64,000 nt of DNA, from positions 1 to 64,000 of the forward strand of contig CAKJVC010000154.1 of NCBI GenBank assembly GCA_918026815.1, written 5' to 3'. Each line of letters starts with the position of its first letter. Within the stretch, counting starts at the first letter, position 1. The position numbers and the translations under genes were made by a program. Below, in pieces: positions 43,592-55,677 of this stretch. The DNA is from Chalara sp. BL73. Lineage: Eukaryota > Ascomycota > Leotiomycetes > Helotiales. The notes under the pieces are model-generated. The model was not told where the DNA came from. It was given only the letters and a program-made list of their open reading frames with translations, and did not search any database.

Positions 43592-45617
43592 ATGGCTACC
43601 TCTACATGTCTTATTTTGCTTGTCTTCGTTTTTCAAGCTCTCGCTTTATGGCCTGCTCCCCAGTCTATTAAGACAGGTAATTCTACATTGTGGATTGAAT
43701 CCACAATCACAGTGTCTTACAATGGGAGAAGTGTTGGCTCCAGCCTCTTCTCTGATCAACATACAGAACAGTTGTTGGACTCATCTAGCGAAGCTTTTAG
43801 TGCAGCAGGTGTTTCTAGCTCAATCTTTATCCAACAGGCTGTGACCAGGTCTTTCGATCTTCTATTCAATAAGGGCTTAGTTCCATGGAAACAACATCCA
43901 CGACATCAGCTTAGCCAATTCGAACCTGCTGCCACTGGACCAAAAATCTGTGTCAGAAGTCTCACTATCAATCAAAAAGGGCTGGAGCATACATTCAAAC
44001 CTTTGGCTGGGCAGGTTGACGAGAGCTACAATTTGACCATTAGCGAGGATGGAAGGGCAACCATCGATGCATTATCCGCCTTTGGCATCCTGCATGCACT
44101 GCAGACATTCATCCAGCTATTTTATGAGCACTCTACGGGGTAAGTCTCCGCATCTGTATTAGCAGAAAAACTTCAATTTCTTCCTACCGTCTATAACTAT
44201 TTCTCATCAAGCATGTGCTGACACTCAAAGTGGTTCGTACACCACCCTTGCCCCCGTCGCCATCACCGACTTTCCCAAGTTCCCGCACCGCGGCCTGAAC
44301 ATGGACGTGGCGCGAAACTGGTATCCCCTCTCCTCCATCCTCCACACTATCGACGCTCTTTCCTGGAACAAATTTAACCGCCTACACATCCACATGACAG
44401 ATTCGCAATCCTGGCCCATGGAGATCCCATCCCTCCCTCTACTCTCTCAAAAGGGTTCCTATTCTGCCGGCCTGACCTACAGTCCCGCCGACATTCAGAA
44501 AATCCACACCTACGCCCTCCTTCGCGGCATAGAAGTTTTCATTGAATTTGATATGCCTGGGCATACCACGAGCATTGGACTCGCATATCCAGAGTTAATA
44601 GCCGCGCTTGAGGCAAAGCCGTGGAACGAGTATTGTGCTGAGCCGCCATGTGGCTCATTACAGCTCAATAATCCAGCAGTCCCGGAGTTTCTGGAAAAAT
44701 TGTTTGATGATGTGCTGCCGAGGGTGAAGTCTTACACCGCATATTTTCACACGGGTGGCGACGAGGTGAATATGAATACCTACACGCTAGACCCGACAGT
44801 ACAGTCGAAGGATAAAACCGTCTTGCAGCCCCTCATACAGAAATTCGTAGATAGGAATCATGATCAGATACGGAAAGCAGGTTTGACACCTGTGGTGTGG
44901 GAGGAGATGTTATTGGAGTGGGATCTGAAGCTAGACAAGGACGTGGTTGTGCAGAGTTGGCTGAGCGATGATTCTGTGGCTGCTATCACAAAGCGTGGGC
45001 ACAAAGCTCTGGCTGGGAACTATAACTTTTGGGTTTGTCCTTGTTTCTTTTCCCTCTCAACAAAGGCTGACGAAATACCGAAACCAGTATCTAGACTGCG
45101 GCGCTGGCCAGTGGTTAAATTTCGACAACGGCCCATCTTTCCAACAATATTATCCCTTCAACGACTATTGCTCCCCTGTTAAAAATTGGCGTTTGGTCTA
45201 CTCCTACGACCCCTTGTCCGGCGTAGCGGAGAATGATAGGCATCTTGTATTGGGCGGAGAGGTTCACATGTGGTCTGAGCAGACAGATCCTGTGAACCTG
45301 GATCAGATGGTTTGGCCCAGGGCGGCTGCAGCGGGCGAAGTTCTGGTATGTATCCCTCAAGTCTTATAATCCCTCGTCACACGATTGCTGCTCTTCCCCC
45401 GAACCATGGTGCAAGGAAGACTGGGAAGCTTGGGCCGAGCTAATGCGGTGTGTAGTGGTCTGGTAGACAAGATGCGAGCGGAAACAACAGAAGTCAGGTT
45501 GAGGCTAGCCCGAGACTGTCGGAATGGAGGGAGCGCATGGTGGTTCGTGGGATCGGGGCTGGACCTGTGCAGATGGTATATTGTACACAGGGCAGTGGAA
45601 CGACGTGCTCATTATGA
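43592..45617 (+). CDS. Beta-N-acetylhexosaminidase, GH20, secreted
   Basis: Removes terminal GlcNAc/GalNAc residues from chitin oligomers and glycans. Exons 43592-44139, 44231-45032, 45088-45345 and 45456-45617; introns 91, 55 and 110 bp, all in phase; 589 aa. A signal peptide (TCLILLVFVFQALA) is followed by the zincin-like domain. The GH20 barrel starts at HRGLNMDVARNWYP. The catalytic Asp-Glu pair is in YFHTGGDEVNMNTY. The substrate-binding Trp residues appear in VVWEEMLLEW and VVQSWLSDD. NFWYLDCGAGQWLNFD is created by a splice, and the end is WSGRQDASGNNRSQVEA...CTQGSGTTC. It is complete and probably extracellular, used in chitin turnover. Confidence 0.94.
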
Positions 45618-45910
45618 GGGTCGGGATTGCGGGTTATTGCATTGGATCTAGCAGTTGTAGTTAAGATATGACAAATATCCTTTTTCCCCCTGCAGAATAT
45701 TTATGTGATAGTAAATGAAATCTAACTGTAAACATGAAGTGAGTAATTATTATCTGATAGGAGTTACTATTTTCTTTTTGTCTATTTTCTTGCTTCTCGC
45801 TCTTCCACCTACCACGTATACGCTCAGCAATGTAGTCTTCATCTACGGGAAAGTTGGAGAGTTTCGCCAAGTACCAGAAGTGAATACTATCAAATATCGC
45901 TTTCTATGTC
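45618..45910. other. Short convergent spacer
   Basis: AT-rich gap between the 3' ends of the hexosaminidase and aminotransferase genes, presumably 3' UTRs and poly(A) sites of both. Confidence 0.5.
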
Positions 45911-47719
45911 TTACAATTCAAAGCTCTCCCTAACGGCAACCCCAAACCGCTCAATGGCTTCCGTCATCTTCTCGGAAGATGCTGCCGCGAAAGTAGCCCT
46001 GAAGAACAGATCCGTCGCCTCAAAGCCGACTCTCTCAGCTGTAAACCACGAGCCTCTCGAGATGAGGACGCCTCTATCAACCGCAGCAAGGAAGATCTCC
46101 TCTTCCAGCTCGACGATCTTCTTGGTGTTGGCGTGGGGATGCTTGTGCCAGTCTAGCTTGAGCCAGAGGAACATTCCTGCTGCGGGTGGGTTCCAGGATA
46201 CGATCTCTGAAGGGAGGTATTTTTCGCAGGCTGCCAGGAGGTTGTTACGTCGCTTGGTATACTGTATCCGAAGGTTGATCAACCATTGGAGATATCCGTC
46301 GTGACCCCAGCTTTCGTCTAAGAGCTTGTATAATAGCAACTGCGAGATGCCGCTAGGGTTCTGGTTAGAGCATTCATTATGACGAATGAATCTCTCTACG
46401 ACCTGCTCGGATGCTGTGATCCAGCCTACTCGAGTTCCTGGTGCGATGACCTTGGAGAAAGAATCCATTCGCATGACACGGCCGTCAATATCCATGCTTA
46501 AATATGTTGGGATGAGGGCTTTCAAGAATTCCTCGTTACTTCTCGGTGGAGGGATGTCTGGCGCATCTGTTCCAGTGTACGGTTGCATCTGACTGTGATT
46601 TAGATAGTTAGTGACAGCTCTCTCTTCGAGAACTCAACGCAATAGATTGACACTTGCAGGAAATAATAGGGCTCATCCTCGATAATATATAAGTCATGCT
46701 TTTGAGCCACCTTGTAAATTGCTTTTCGACGTTCGGTCCCTTGTGTTGCTCCTGTAGGGTTTTGGCCAGACGGAACAGTGTATAGAATAAATGGTTTTCG
46801 CGCTCCTCTTGACTGTACATCCCAATTGCTAAGTAGCTCGTCTAATGCTTCTGGCAGTAGGCCCTCGTTATCTATTTTTACGCCGAGGAACCTTAAGCAG
46901 CTGTCAGTATTTCCTTCTGAGCTGTCTGCATATCACGCAAGCTACAGCATTAGTTATTCATGAGATAACTACTTACTTGACGCCTAACGGAGCAGCAGTC
47001 TCAACGGCAGAGGCGAAAGTGTACTCCTCAGATAAAACATAATCTCCTCTCTCGCAGAACATTCGATACGTCTGTTCCAGCGCAGATGTACTTCCGACAG
47101 AAAGAGCGCAATGCCAATCCTGATATGGTGGGTGGCAGACAATCTCCGTATGCTCCGTTACAAATCTCAGCAATTGCGCTGAACCAGATCCCTGACCATA
47201 GTTGAGTGCAATTGAAAGATCATATATCCCATGGCCTTCAGAAACATCATATTTGCCCGCCCTCACAATTTGCCCCGACTTTGATGTTTCCTCTTCGGTA
47301 AAGTGGGGTGGTTTGGGGATTTTCATGTTCAGCTCTTCGATTGGAAAGTATTCCGCACATGGTAAGCCTCCTCCAAGTGAAATGATACCCGGCTTCTTCA
47401 AATGCCTTGCTGCACCTTTCAAGCTGGAAGGTATTCGGGATTTGCTTTCGAGACTGAGGTAGTCTAACATAAAATGAGTCTATGCAGTTTCGAGATTCGG
47501 GAGATATGGCTTACGATCCCATCTCCTAGCATTGGGCTTGCTTGCATCGTAATGCTTGAAGAAATCGCTGCTGGTGTAGGCAGCTGTGCCAGCAATCAGT
47601 TTGCCTGCTTTAGCTCGTCGAGCAGAGACGCCATTGACGGTCAATGGATCAGGAAGCACAATCCCCTCTGTATCTCTCACTCCTTCGACATCTATCTCGA
47701 TTGCGGATGGGGGAGCCAT
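45911..47719 (-). CDS. ARO8: Aromatic amino acid aminotransferase, ARO8-type
   Basis: PLP-dependent fold-type I aminotransferase acting on aromatic amino acids/2-oxoacids and possibly 2-aminoadipate. Exons 47719-47515, 47463-46977, 46891-46654 and 46588-45911; introns 51, 85 and 65 bp in phase; 535 aa. Landmarks: KKPGIISLGGGLPCAEYFP, YDVSEGHGIYDLSIALNYGQ, LSVGSTSALEQTYRM (PLP phosphate), TVPSGQNPTGATQG (cofactor Asn), IIEDEPYYFLQ (Asp and Tyr), MDSFSKVIAPGTRVGW with the Schiff-base Lys, and FFRATFAAASSEKM. The N-terminal extension (DFFKHYDASKPNARRWDHYL) is typical of the fungal group. It is intact. Confidence 0.93.
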
Positions 47720-48359
47720 ATCTCGCAATATATGAAAGATAAAAAAAGAAAGAAGGGACGAATGGAATGTGTGGAGCTTATATATGCATGCAATCCCCCA
47801 CGTATTGATTGACATATAAAATATGTGGAGTTGTGGACGGAAAGGCGCGTGTCACACAAGCCTCGTGAGCAAAAGGAAAAGCGGTGAGACGGGAGACAAA
47901 CGCTCTTTATACTTGACCAATTGTGTAATCTCAAACACTGAAGCGCAGTGTCGACCAGTCAATGAATTAGATTCGTGTCATATTATGTTATGGCAATCAC
48001 AGAAAAGTTCGTAGTCGAAAGACTAACGGCCGCTGATATGCGCCTTTAGCCCTCCTTCAGATAAGATAGCACTAGTGATAGCATAAGGTTACTGCTAAAC
48101 ACTCAAGCGAACCCCTTTTTTGCCTCCCCCTCTACTTCTTACGAAATATGTACCGAACTTTGCCCCGTGTCCACTTTTCTTTTTAAGAAGCCCTCTCTAC
48201 ACTTCGATCACGTGAAGTGCGGGAAGACGTTTTTTAGACACCATACATTTTCCATAAGTCTGACATTGCTTGAGGGAGAGTACTTCTGCATGGCCCAACA
48301 TGCTTTAACCTCAATCTTAGGGTACATCAGCTACAATACTCTACATATATGCTCGATGC
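47720..48359. other. Intergenic
   Basis: Promoter side of the aminotransferase and 3' side of the RTC4 gene. No gene seen. Confidence 0.4.
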
Positions 48360-50082
48360 TCATCCTATGTCGATATTCTCTTCAACATCTGACTCTGCAA
48401 TATGAACTACATCTTTAGATTCTTCGTGCATGATCTCGCCTAAAGAAGCACTTTCTGTCAACACAGCTCGCGCTCTGGCCTCGCCAACGTCGAGATCCTC
48501 CTTGATCAAGAGTATAGTCACTTCAGGCACTAACACCAACTGTACAAAAGGCGTCACCCCTCGAGCGATCATAAGATTATCAGTCACTGCTACCCTCTTC
48601 AGCAAAGGAGTAAATTGGCGCATGATGTGCTCTGAAATAATTTTCAATCCACGAGACCCGTAATAGCCTGGAGTCAAGTTTCTAGTCGATTTTAGAAGAG
48701 TACGATCTGTGCCGCCTTTGACCGCATCATCTAGGACTTGACGGAAATGGCAATTTTGCCCTTGAATCAAGTTTTGGATGAAATCATGATGCCGTAGAAT
48801 ACGTGAAGATAATGCTTCAAAATCGATGTCGGGATAGTCCTTCTCACGCCATAGAGCTTTGGCTGTGTCTCTTTGGTGGGACCTACAGAACTTCTCTTGT
48901 TGCCGTGTATTCATATTACCGGCTTTTTTAAGTAGACCCTCATCCACGGGAGCATGGCACATTGGGCATCGGCTTTGACTCAAGATATCAAAGTCAGCGT
49001 CCAAAGATACCCTCGACCGTAGCATGGCTACATCCTGAGACATTAGACCACCAATTTCATCCGGGATTTCAATCGGTATGAACTTTGGAATTTGTGTTGT
49101 CGGAATGTCCTCGATATTTGACTTCTTTCTCCTGCGGCGTTTTGTACTCAACTTGACCCTAGGCATATCGCTGTCTGAGTCGTCTAGCGTAAAGGATCTG
49201 AACTTGGGTATGTTGCTACTGGTGTCTTTGAGAGGGCTATCTTCCTGTATATCTGGATTGATATAATTTTGCTTGGGCACTGCTAATCGCTCGGGAGATT
49301 CGGAGGCTTCCTTTGGTGGGGCCTTGAATCCCAAGGGCGATTTAGGGGGAGATATTGTGGCATCGTCGTCACAGTCTGATCTAGGCGGCCGAGCGAATTG
49401 CTTAACTGGCGTGCCTTAGCATAGTATTAGTATCAGACCGTGTGGGAGTCCCCGAATGCTTACTCTTTGTAGCCTTGGCAGATTGAGAGCTTTTTGAAGA
49501 TCCATACTTGGCTTGAGAAGAACTATATGCAGCGATTTTCTGTTTCTTCCGTTTCTTTGTTCCATCAAATTCTGTTACACTTCGGATTCTGGACCCAAGC
49601 TCAGCTGACACTCCCGGAATTTTCCTTTTTGGACTGTGGCCGGATTTTTTTAGAATATTGTAATCCGTTGATCTAGTTGATCGGCTCGATGTTTGGTTTG
49701 AAGCTTTCGTGGCAAATCTACTCCCCCCATATCCAATCCCCTTCAAGCCCAGAAAGTTATTCGCCTTGCCAGCTTCAAACTTTGTTTTCTGGATATTTGC
49801 AGAACTATTCTCTGAGTCACTGCTCGGACTATCTGATGGACTCACTGGTAGACGAGTGTAGTCCTCATCTTCCGCTAGTTCCTGTTTCTTTTCCTTGAGC
49901 AGTGAACTTGGCCGCTCTCGCGACTTCAGTCCCGCCGATGGATTGAGCTTTGGCATTCCTGCGAGACACTGCGTAGATGAGGTGTTATGCCCGTGAAGAC
50001 TGACATTTACAGGTCGTCTGGTAAGACCTGCACGTCTTCGGGGGTCAGGATACTGCCAGCTGTGTTTCCTTGAAGTAGACAT
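48360..50082 (-). CDS. RTC4: RTC4-like protein
   Basis: Homologue of yeast Rtc4 (restriction of telomere capping 4), a nuclear protein linked genetically to telomere capping. Exons 50082-49464 and 49414-48360; a 49-bp in-phase intron; 557 aa. The first 350 residues are low-complexity, Ser/Lys/Arg-rich with probable nuclear localisation signals (GTKKRKKQK, KLSTKRRRRKKS). A CPMCHAPVD motif precedes the RTC4-like domain, which includes FCRSHQRDTAKALWREKDYP, RILRHHDFIQNLIQG and LTPGYYGSRGLKIISEHIM. The acidic C-terminus ends near HIAESDVEENIDIG. Confidence 0.86.
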
Positions 50083-50216
50083 GAGATGGCAGTATAAACG
50101 CGGTCGCGTCAACTTTCAAGCTCTTATCGATATCATATCACGTGACGATAACTAATGCGAAATTGATGGTTTCAAACAACATCAATAGATACTATGCTCA
50201 GTCTTCAGGCATAAAA
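50083..50216. promoter_or_regulatory. Short divergent promoter
   Basis: Only 134 bp separate the start codons of RTC4 (minus) and dynamitin (plus), so they share a bidirectional promoter. No individual elements assigned. Confidence 0.55.
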
Positions 50217-51622
50217 ATGTCTTTAAACAGGAAATATGCGGCACTGCCTGATCTAGTATGCTAAATTTCTGCAATCTAAGAAAAAGAGAGCTAACTTTCA
50301 AGGACTCTGCGCCAGATACCTACGAAACCCCTGAGTTAACAGACGACAATTCCACTTCACCTGTGAGTAGCATCATATAATAGCACGATCATGAATTGAG
50401 CCTAACATATGTTCAGACGGGCAGAGCTCGCTCAGAATCGACTGTTTCCTCCTACAAGGACTTCGATGAGGAAGAAGACGACAAACCGGGCATATATCGC
50501 TCACGACTTGACCCTGATGAAGCGCGTTCCCTTTTTTCTCCCGCGCAGATAGATGCTAGAGATGTTGACTTTTCTGACCGGGTTTCTGCGAAGCGAAAAT
50601 CATACAAGGCATCAACGCGTCGACAACGGAAGCATGAGGACGGGACGGAAGAATTTGGAGACCTGAGTGACGATGAAGATGGCGAGAGCCTGGAACGAAG
50701 ATTTGCTAGATTACGGAGAGAAATTGAGGAAGTGAAGGAAGCATACAGCAGGAAAAATTCCGAGAAAGCCAATTCTACTGGAGCTGAAGACGGTATGGAT
50801 GGACAAGATATTGCGGCCTTAACCAAATTACTGGATGGAATATCTACAAATCAGCCACCAAGAACTGCTAAAGCTGGTGCGAAGCTGGCAAGGGATATCG
50901 GAACCGGGATTAAGGCGAACATACCCTTACAGAGTGTACAAGCATCGGAAGACCCAGCCACTTATACCATTACATATGCGCCTACATATCAGCAAAGTCA
51001 TGCTCTTGCTAAAGCTGCGGATTTCGATAGTCGGCTTGCGCTTTTGGAGAAGGTTTTAGGACTTAATACAACTGACCTACCGACCAACAATGGGGTTAAC
51101 ACCTTAGCAATACTGCCCACTTTGGAAACTCTATTCCGCCAAATTTCACTACTCACTGATGCTACGCCGACGTCTCTGGACAGCATAAGTCGAAGAGTCA
51201 GAAGTCTTACACAAGAGGCAGACCGTCTCGAAGAGTCACGCAAGCAGGCCAAGGCAGCTCAAGATGCTCTCAAAGCCGGTGGAGAGGCGATTCCAGAGGA
51301 AGAAGATTCTGAACAGGTTGCCAAAATCAATGCATTGTATGGCACTTTGTCAACGATTGATAATCTAGCGCCTTTGCTGCCATCTGTATTGGACCGATTG
51401 CGGTCACTACGAGCAATCCACGCAGACGCTGCTACTGCCAGCGAGAGTCTGGAAAGGGTGGAAAAGCGACAGGCTGACATGGCTGAAGAAATCAAGAAAT
51501 GGTCACAGGGCCTGGCAAATATGGAGGAAAAGCTCAAAAAAGGCGAGGCCTTAATAAGCGGAAATATGAAAGTAGTAGAAGAATGGGTGAAAGAGTTAGA
51601 GGCTAGGATGGCGAAGTTGTAG
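50217..51622 (+). CDS. Dynamitin, dynactin subunit 2
   Basis: Structural subunit of the dynactin shoulder, needed for dynein-driven nuclear and vesicle movement. Exons 50217-50255, 50303-50362 and 50417-51622; introns 47 and 54 bp in phase; 434 aa. It starts MSLNRKYAALPDLDSAPDTY, with the dynamitin-typical N-terminal motif and acidic segment (YKDFDEEEDDKPG). The body is heptad-rich coiled coil: RRFARLRREIEEVKEAYSRK, DSRLALLEKVLGL, and a long C-terminal helix ending EEWVKELEARMAKL. Complete. Confidence 0.9.
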
Positions 51623-52148
51623 GGTTTGGTAGCCTCGTCTGTCCAGAGTCTAACGGTCACAGCCTTGCATGACGATTTGATACCCAAGAAAAGGCTAAAC
51701 TCTCTAGCTAAAAACAAAATTGAATGTCTAGTCTAATGAAGTTGATGATGGAACATCTCGTATGTACCTTTCAAGACCATACTTTTGGAGTGAGATAAAT
51801 GTCCAACATCTAATTTTGGCAGTAATGAGTGGATGCTTGATCTTGCTCAGCCCTGTCACCGCCGCGCTTAAACATCTGTCCCCAACACAAGGCCAAACTT
51901 CTAAGACAAGCCGGCACCCCATATCCGTTCCATAGCTATTGTATATAAAGCCCAGCGAACGGGTATTTCTGAAAACTTCTTCATATTCACTCTTTAACCA
52001 TTCAGACCTAACAATTGATTACACGGCCCCCCCAATTTTCTGACGAAATTAGACGCGCTGTCATGAGGCTGAGTACGGGATTGGGGCCTTCGACATCGAA
52101 GAACTGGTGAATCGAATTCTATCAACAAAAGTCATTGACTTCGCAGAG
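51623..52148. other. Intergenic
   Basis: Promoter region of the transporter gene. No gene seen. Confidence 0.4.
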
Positions 52149-53957
52149 ATGGCTCTCTTCACTGGCAAAGCGGAAATTAAGGGCTCAACGGAGAGCATGC
52201 GAATGGCGCTGCTTACATTCTCTTTGATTGGACTTCAGTAGGTCCTGCCCATGGCTGTTTGCATGAACCACGAAAGCTAATCAATCGCTAGGTTCACCTG
52301 GGGGATTGAGATGACTTGTGAGTTCTGCAGCAGTTAAGAGTCAATGAAGCTAAGAATTGCAGACTGTACACCTTACCTCCTCCAACTTGGCCTGACTAAG
52401 TCCCGCACATCTCTCGTTTGGATCGCTGGCCCAATATCCGGTCTTATCATGCAGCCTATTGTAGGCGTTATAGCCGATAATTGGACTTCAAAATATGGTA
52501 GAAGGAGACCTTTTATGATCGGAGGTTCAATTTTGGTCGCAATGAGTTTAATCGTTATGGGATGGGCAAAAGAGATCGTAGGACATTTTGTGGAGGAAGG
52601 AGAGTTCAGAAAGACGTGCACCATTCTCCTCGCCGTGCTATCTATATATGCGGTTGATTTTGCTATAAATGCTGGCAAGCTATATCCTTAGAGCATATGG
52701 AGGACTTGTGCTAACGTGACATAGTGCAAGCGTGTTGTCGAACTTTGATAGCCGATACCCTACCAATCTCCAAGCAGCAGGCTGGTTCTGCATGGGCAAG
52801 CCGAATGGTATCTATTGGCCACTTGGTTGGATATATTGTTGGCACCGTAGATCTCGTCAAGATATTTGGGACCTCACTTGGTGACACTCAATTCAAAAAG
52901 TTGATTTTAGTGGCAGCTTTTGCCATCAATTTTGCTGTAGGAGTTACGTGCTGGGCTGTCACAGAGAGGGTCTTGGTACCTGGAAATGAATCGGAGGAGA
53001 AAAGGGGGACAATACAAATCGTACGCGACATCTTCAAGACAACGATGTCTCTTCCACCTAGGATTCAGGCTATTTGCTGGGTTCAGTTCTGGTTGTGGAT
53101 AGGATGGTTCCCATTTTTGTTCTACAGCACCACATGGGTTGGAGAGACCTATTTCCGATACGATGCGCCTAATGAGATTCGAGATACCAAAGATGCCTTG
53201 GGTGAGATTGGGAGAATCGGGAGCATGTCACTTGTAGTCTTCTCCTTTGTTCACTTTGCTGGTGCAGTTATCCTACCTCAGTTGATCACATCTCCCGAGG
53301 AGAAGAGTTTCACGGCACGTCCACCAGCAGCCATCGCTGAAATCGTCACAGTATTCCAGAAATACAAGCCCGACCTTCTTTCAGCCTGGATAATCGGACA
53401 CTTGATCTTCTCAAGTGCCATGATTTTTGCGCCATTCGCTCACTCATTCCGAATGGCAACAATTCTTGTTGCAATGTGTGGGTTGTAAGCTCTATCCAAC
53501 TTCAATATTTCAAATGTCACTACTAACAGATAGCAGACCTTGGTCCGTTCTCATCTGGGCACCGAATGCCTACCTGGGTATGGAAGTGAATCGCATGGGC
53601 AATAGTCAATACAGACGTCTTCCAACCACGACACCTATCGAACTTTCTTCTCCAAGTACGCCTTTCACTCCATCTCTTCGTGCCCCACTAGAGGATGCTT
53701 CTAGTGGCGAACTCGCTGGTCTCTATTTCGGCATTCTCAACATCTACAACACCCTTCCCCAATTTATTGGAACATTTATCTCCATGATCGTTTTCGCCAT
53801 TCTGGAGCCAGGGAAAAGCCCTGAACTCAGTGATGCACATCCCAGCGAGCACCACAGCACTGGCGGACCCAATGCAATTTCTGTGTGTTTGTTCATTGGA
53901 GCGATCAGTTCCATTGGCGCAGCATACGCGACGAAAAGGTTGAAGGATATGTACTGA
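52149..53957 (+). CDS. MFS transporter of the sucrose/alpha-glucoside (GPH) type
   Basis: Proton-coupled disaccharide transporter of the plasma membrane, similar to plant SUT and fission yeast Sut1 carriers. Exons 52149-52237, 52292-52317, 52363-52674, 52725-53484 and 53537-53957; 535 aa. The third intron (52675-52724) begins with GC (G|GCAAGC...ATAG), which keeps the motif DFAINAVQACCRTLIADTLP in frame; the others are GT-AG. The signature GLQFTWGIEMTYCTPYLLQL spans three exons, one of only 26 bp. GLIMQPIVGVIADN and SKYGRRRPFMIGG form the loop 2-3 motif. About 12 hydrophobic segments are visible. A long cytosolic loop carries Ser/Thr/Pro-rich sequence (PIELSSPSTPFTPS), a plausible regulatory segment. 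Confidence 0.9.
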
Positions 53958-55677
53958 GCGATTGATAAGAGATGTATATTATACCCGCTGTGAGTCTTTT
54001 TGTTGTTGTTTTGGCGGCATTGTGACGGAGTTCATGGGATATGTGTATGATACCTGTGAGGTTGATTGACGTTTTTGGATAGCGAAAATTGTTAGACAGA
54101 TAGCTAGCCCCTAGCATGGCATTTTAGAGAGATGGAAACCTATTGAATTTTTGTGTCACTGTTGTGGTTTACCTCTGTCTACTTTAAACAGAAAATATCT
54201 ACGCAATACCCACATGATATGATTTTGATTTTTCTCGCTATATAACTTCGGACAGCGGAACAAAGCTGTCCGAGCGTGGGGTTATTGATATTCTGGGTCC
54301 GGGAGGCCTTGCCGATTTAGAATACCTGATGGAACGATTCGATTCCCAGGAATTCATAATGGGGACAAGCTAATGTGCGGAGAAACAATGCATTATTATT
54401 GTCCACCATATTTGGGACAAAACCTCGTGATATACCAAGTCCGGGGTCTAGGCGCTGTTAGAGCGCATAAGGGGGGGCAGCGATATTATCGTTGTGGACA
54501 CCGCCCATCGATATCCAGTATGGGCTCGGAGATAAGCTTCAGACGGAGGCACATTTTATTCACACATGATAAATCATACGAAGGGGAGATATATGCCTCT
54601 TTTTTTTTTCTTCTTTGTCTTTTTGATGAGCTTAATATGCCAGGTACGTCTGCCTCCTCTGCAGCCCTGTAGAACGACACTCCGTTGCTTACTGTTGGGT
54701 ACAGGACGTGTACTGTATAAGTACAGTCGGAATGACCTGTTTATAGGCTGGGCACAAGGGCCGACTGGGATGGGGTGAGATGCAACAGCAGCTAGTACGT
54801 GTGGTGTCGGCTAATAAACGTGGCTTTGGGCATGCAGGTGTGAGTGAGACCTGCTGCACTGCGTCCCCAGCATAATCACACACACACCCGCTGTAAGCTA
54901 AGAACCAGACTTGAATCGAAGCATTCTCGTAGCCTTCCTAGATCATCCTATTGTACTCACCCCCCTCCCCTAGTAGCCTTTCTAGAATCCTGTTCCTTTA
55001 CTCTGCAAATTTTAACCTTCTTCCGAGGAAGCCAATTGATACTAGACAATTGGACTTGGCGCACTACCAACAAGCCAACATGCACTACTTGTATCGTCCT
55101 GTACTGTACTGTACTGTACTGTACTGTAAGTACAAGTGTCAAGTCCACTTCCATCCCGCTTCCCCACCATTCAACCCTTCCCCTTCCCCTTCCTCCCCCC
55201 CCCTAATCCCTAATCCCATCCTCGAACCCCAAGATCAAGACAACCCTGTTTTGACGTCGTCTTCTGTCTTACCTTTTTCTCTCTCCCCGTTGCCAATCCC
55301 CACCCTGACAACCCTCCGATTCATTGATTCTTTCTCCTCCTCCTCCTCCGCCGCCGCCTCGCCCCAATTAGTACACATTATCCAACAATTGCCACGAGCA
55401 GGCTCCGTCCAATACACGAGGCAGAAAACTTCACCCCGCCCCAGCGCCGCACTCTTGCATCGCCAACGCTCACATCCTCCTGTGCGTGGTCTAGAGAAGC
55501 AAGTCATTGATCTAGGGGCGAATGACAGCTGTCAGACTACAAGTGTTCGATCCATCAACACGATACCATTGCGCATGTTTGCGAATCGACCCGTGAGCTG
55601 TTGTAACTACGTCGGCGACGGGGCGCAGAGGTGACGTCGGATACAGGATAGCTAAGAAGTGCTAACTGCTTCTTACC
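53958..55677. other. Long intergenic region upstream of creB
   Basis: No protein gene supported; the open frames at 54844-55634 are Ser/Pro-rich and motif-free, and fit a pyrimidine-rich long promoter or 5' leader. A TGTAC pentamer repeat (about four units) is near 55108-55128. Confidence 0.45.

Noticed and set aside
54250..54345. Possible tRNA-like B box (GATTCGATTCCC)
   Set aside because: No matching A box, acceptor stem or anticodon arm could be folded by eye.
54844..55634. Overlapping plus-strand open frames, Ser/Pro-rich
   Set aside because: Their composition only reflects a pyrimidine-rich leader; no motif, no splice structure.
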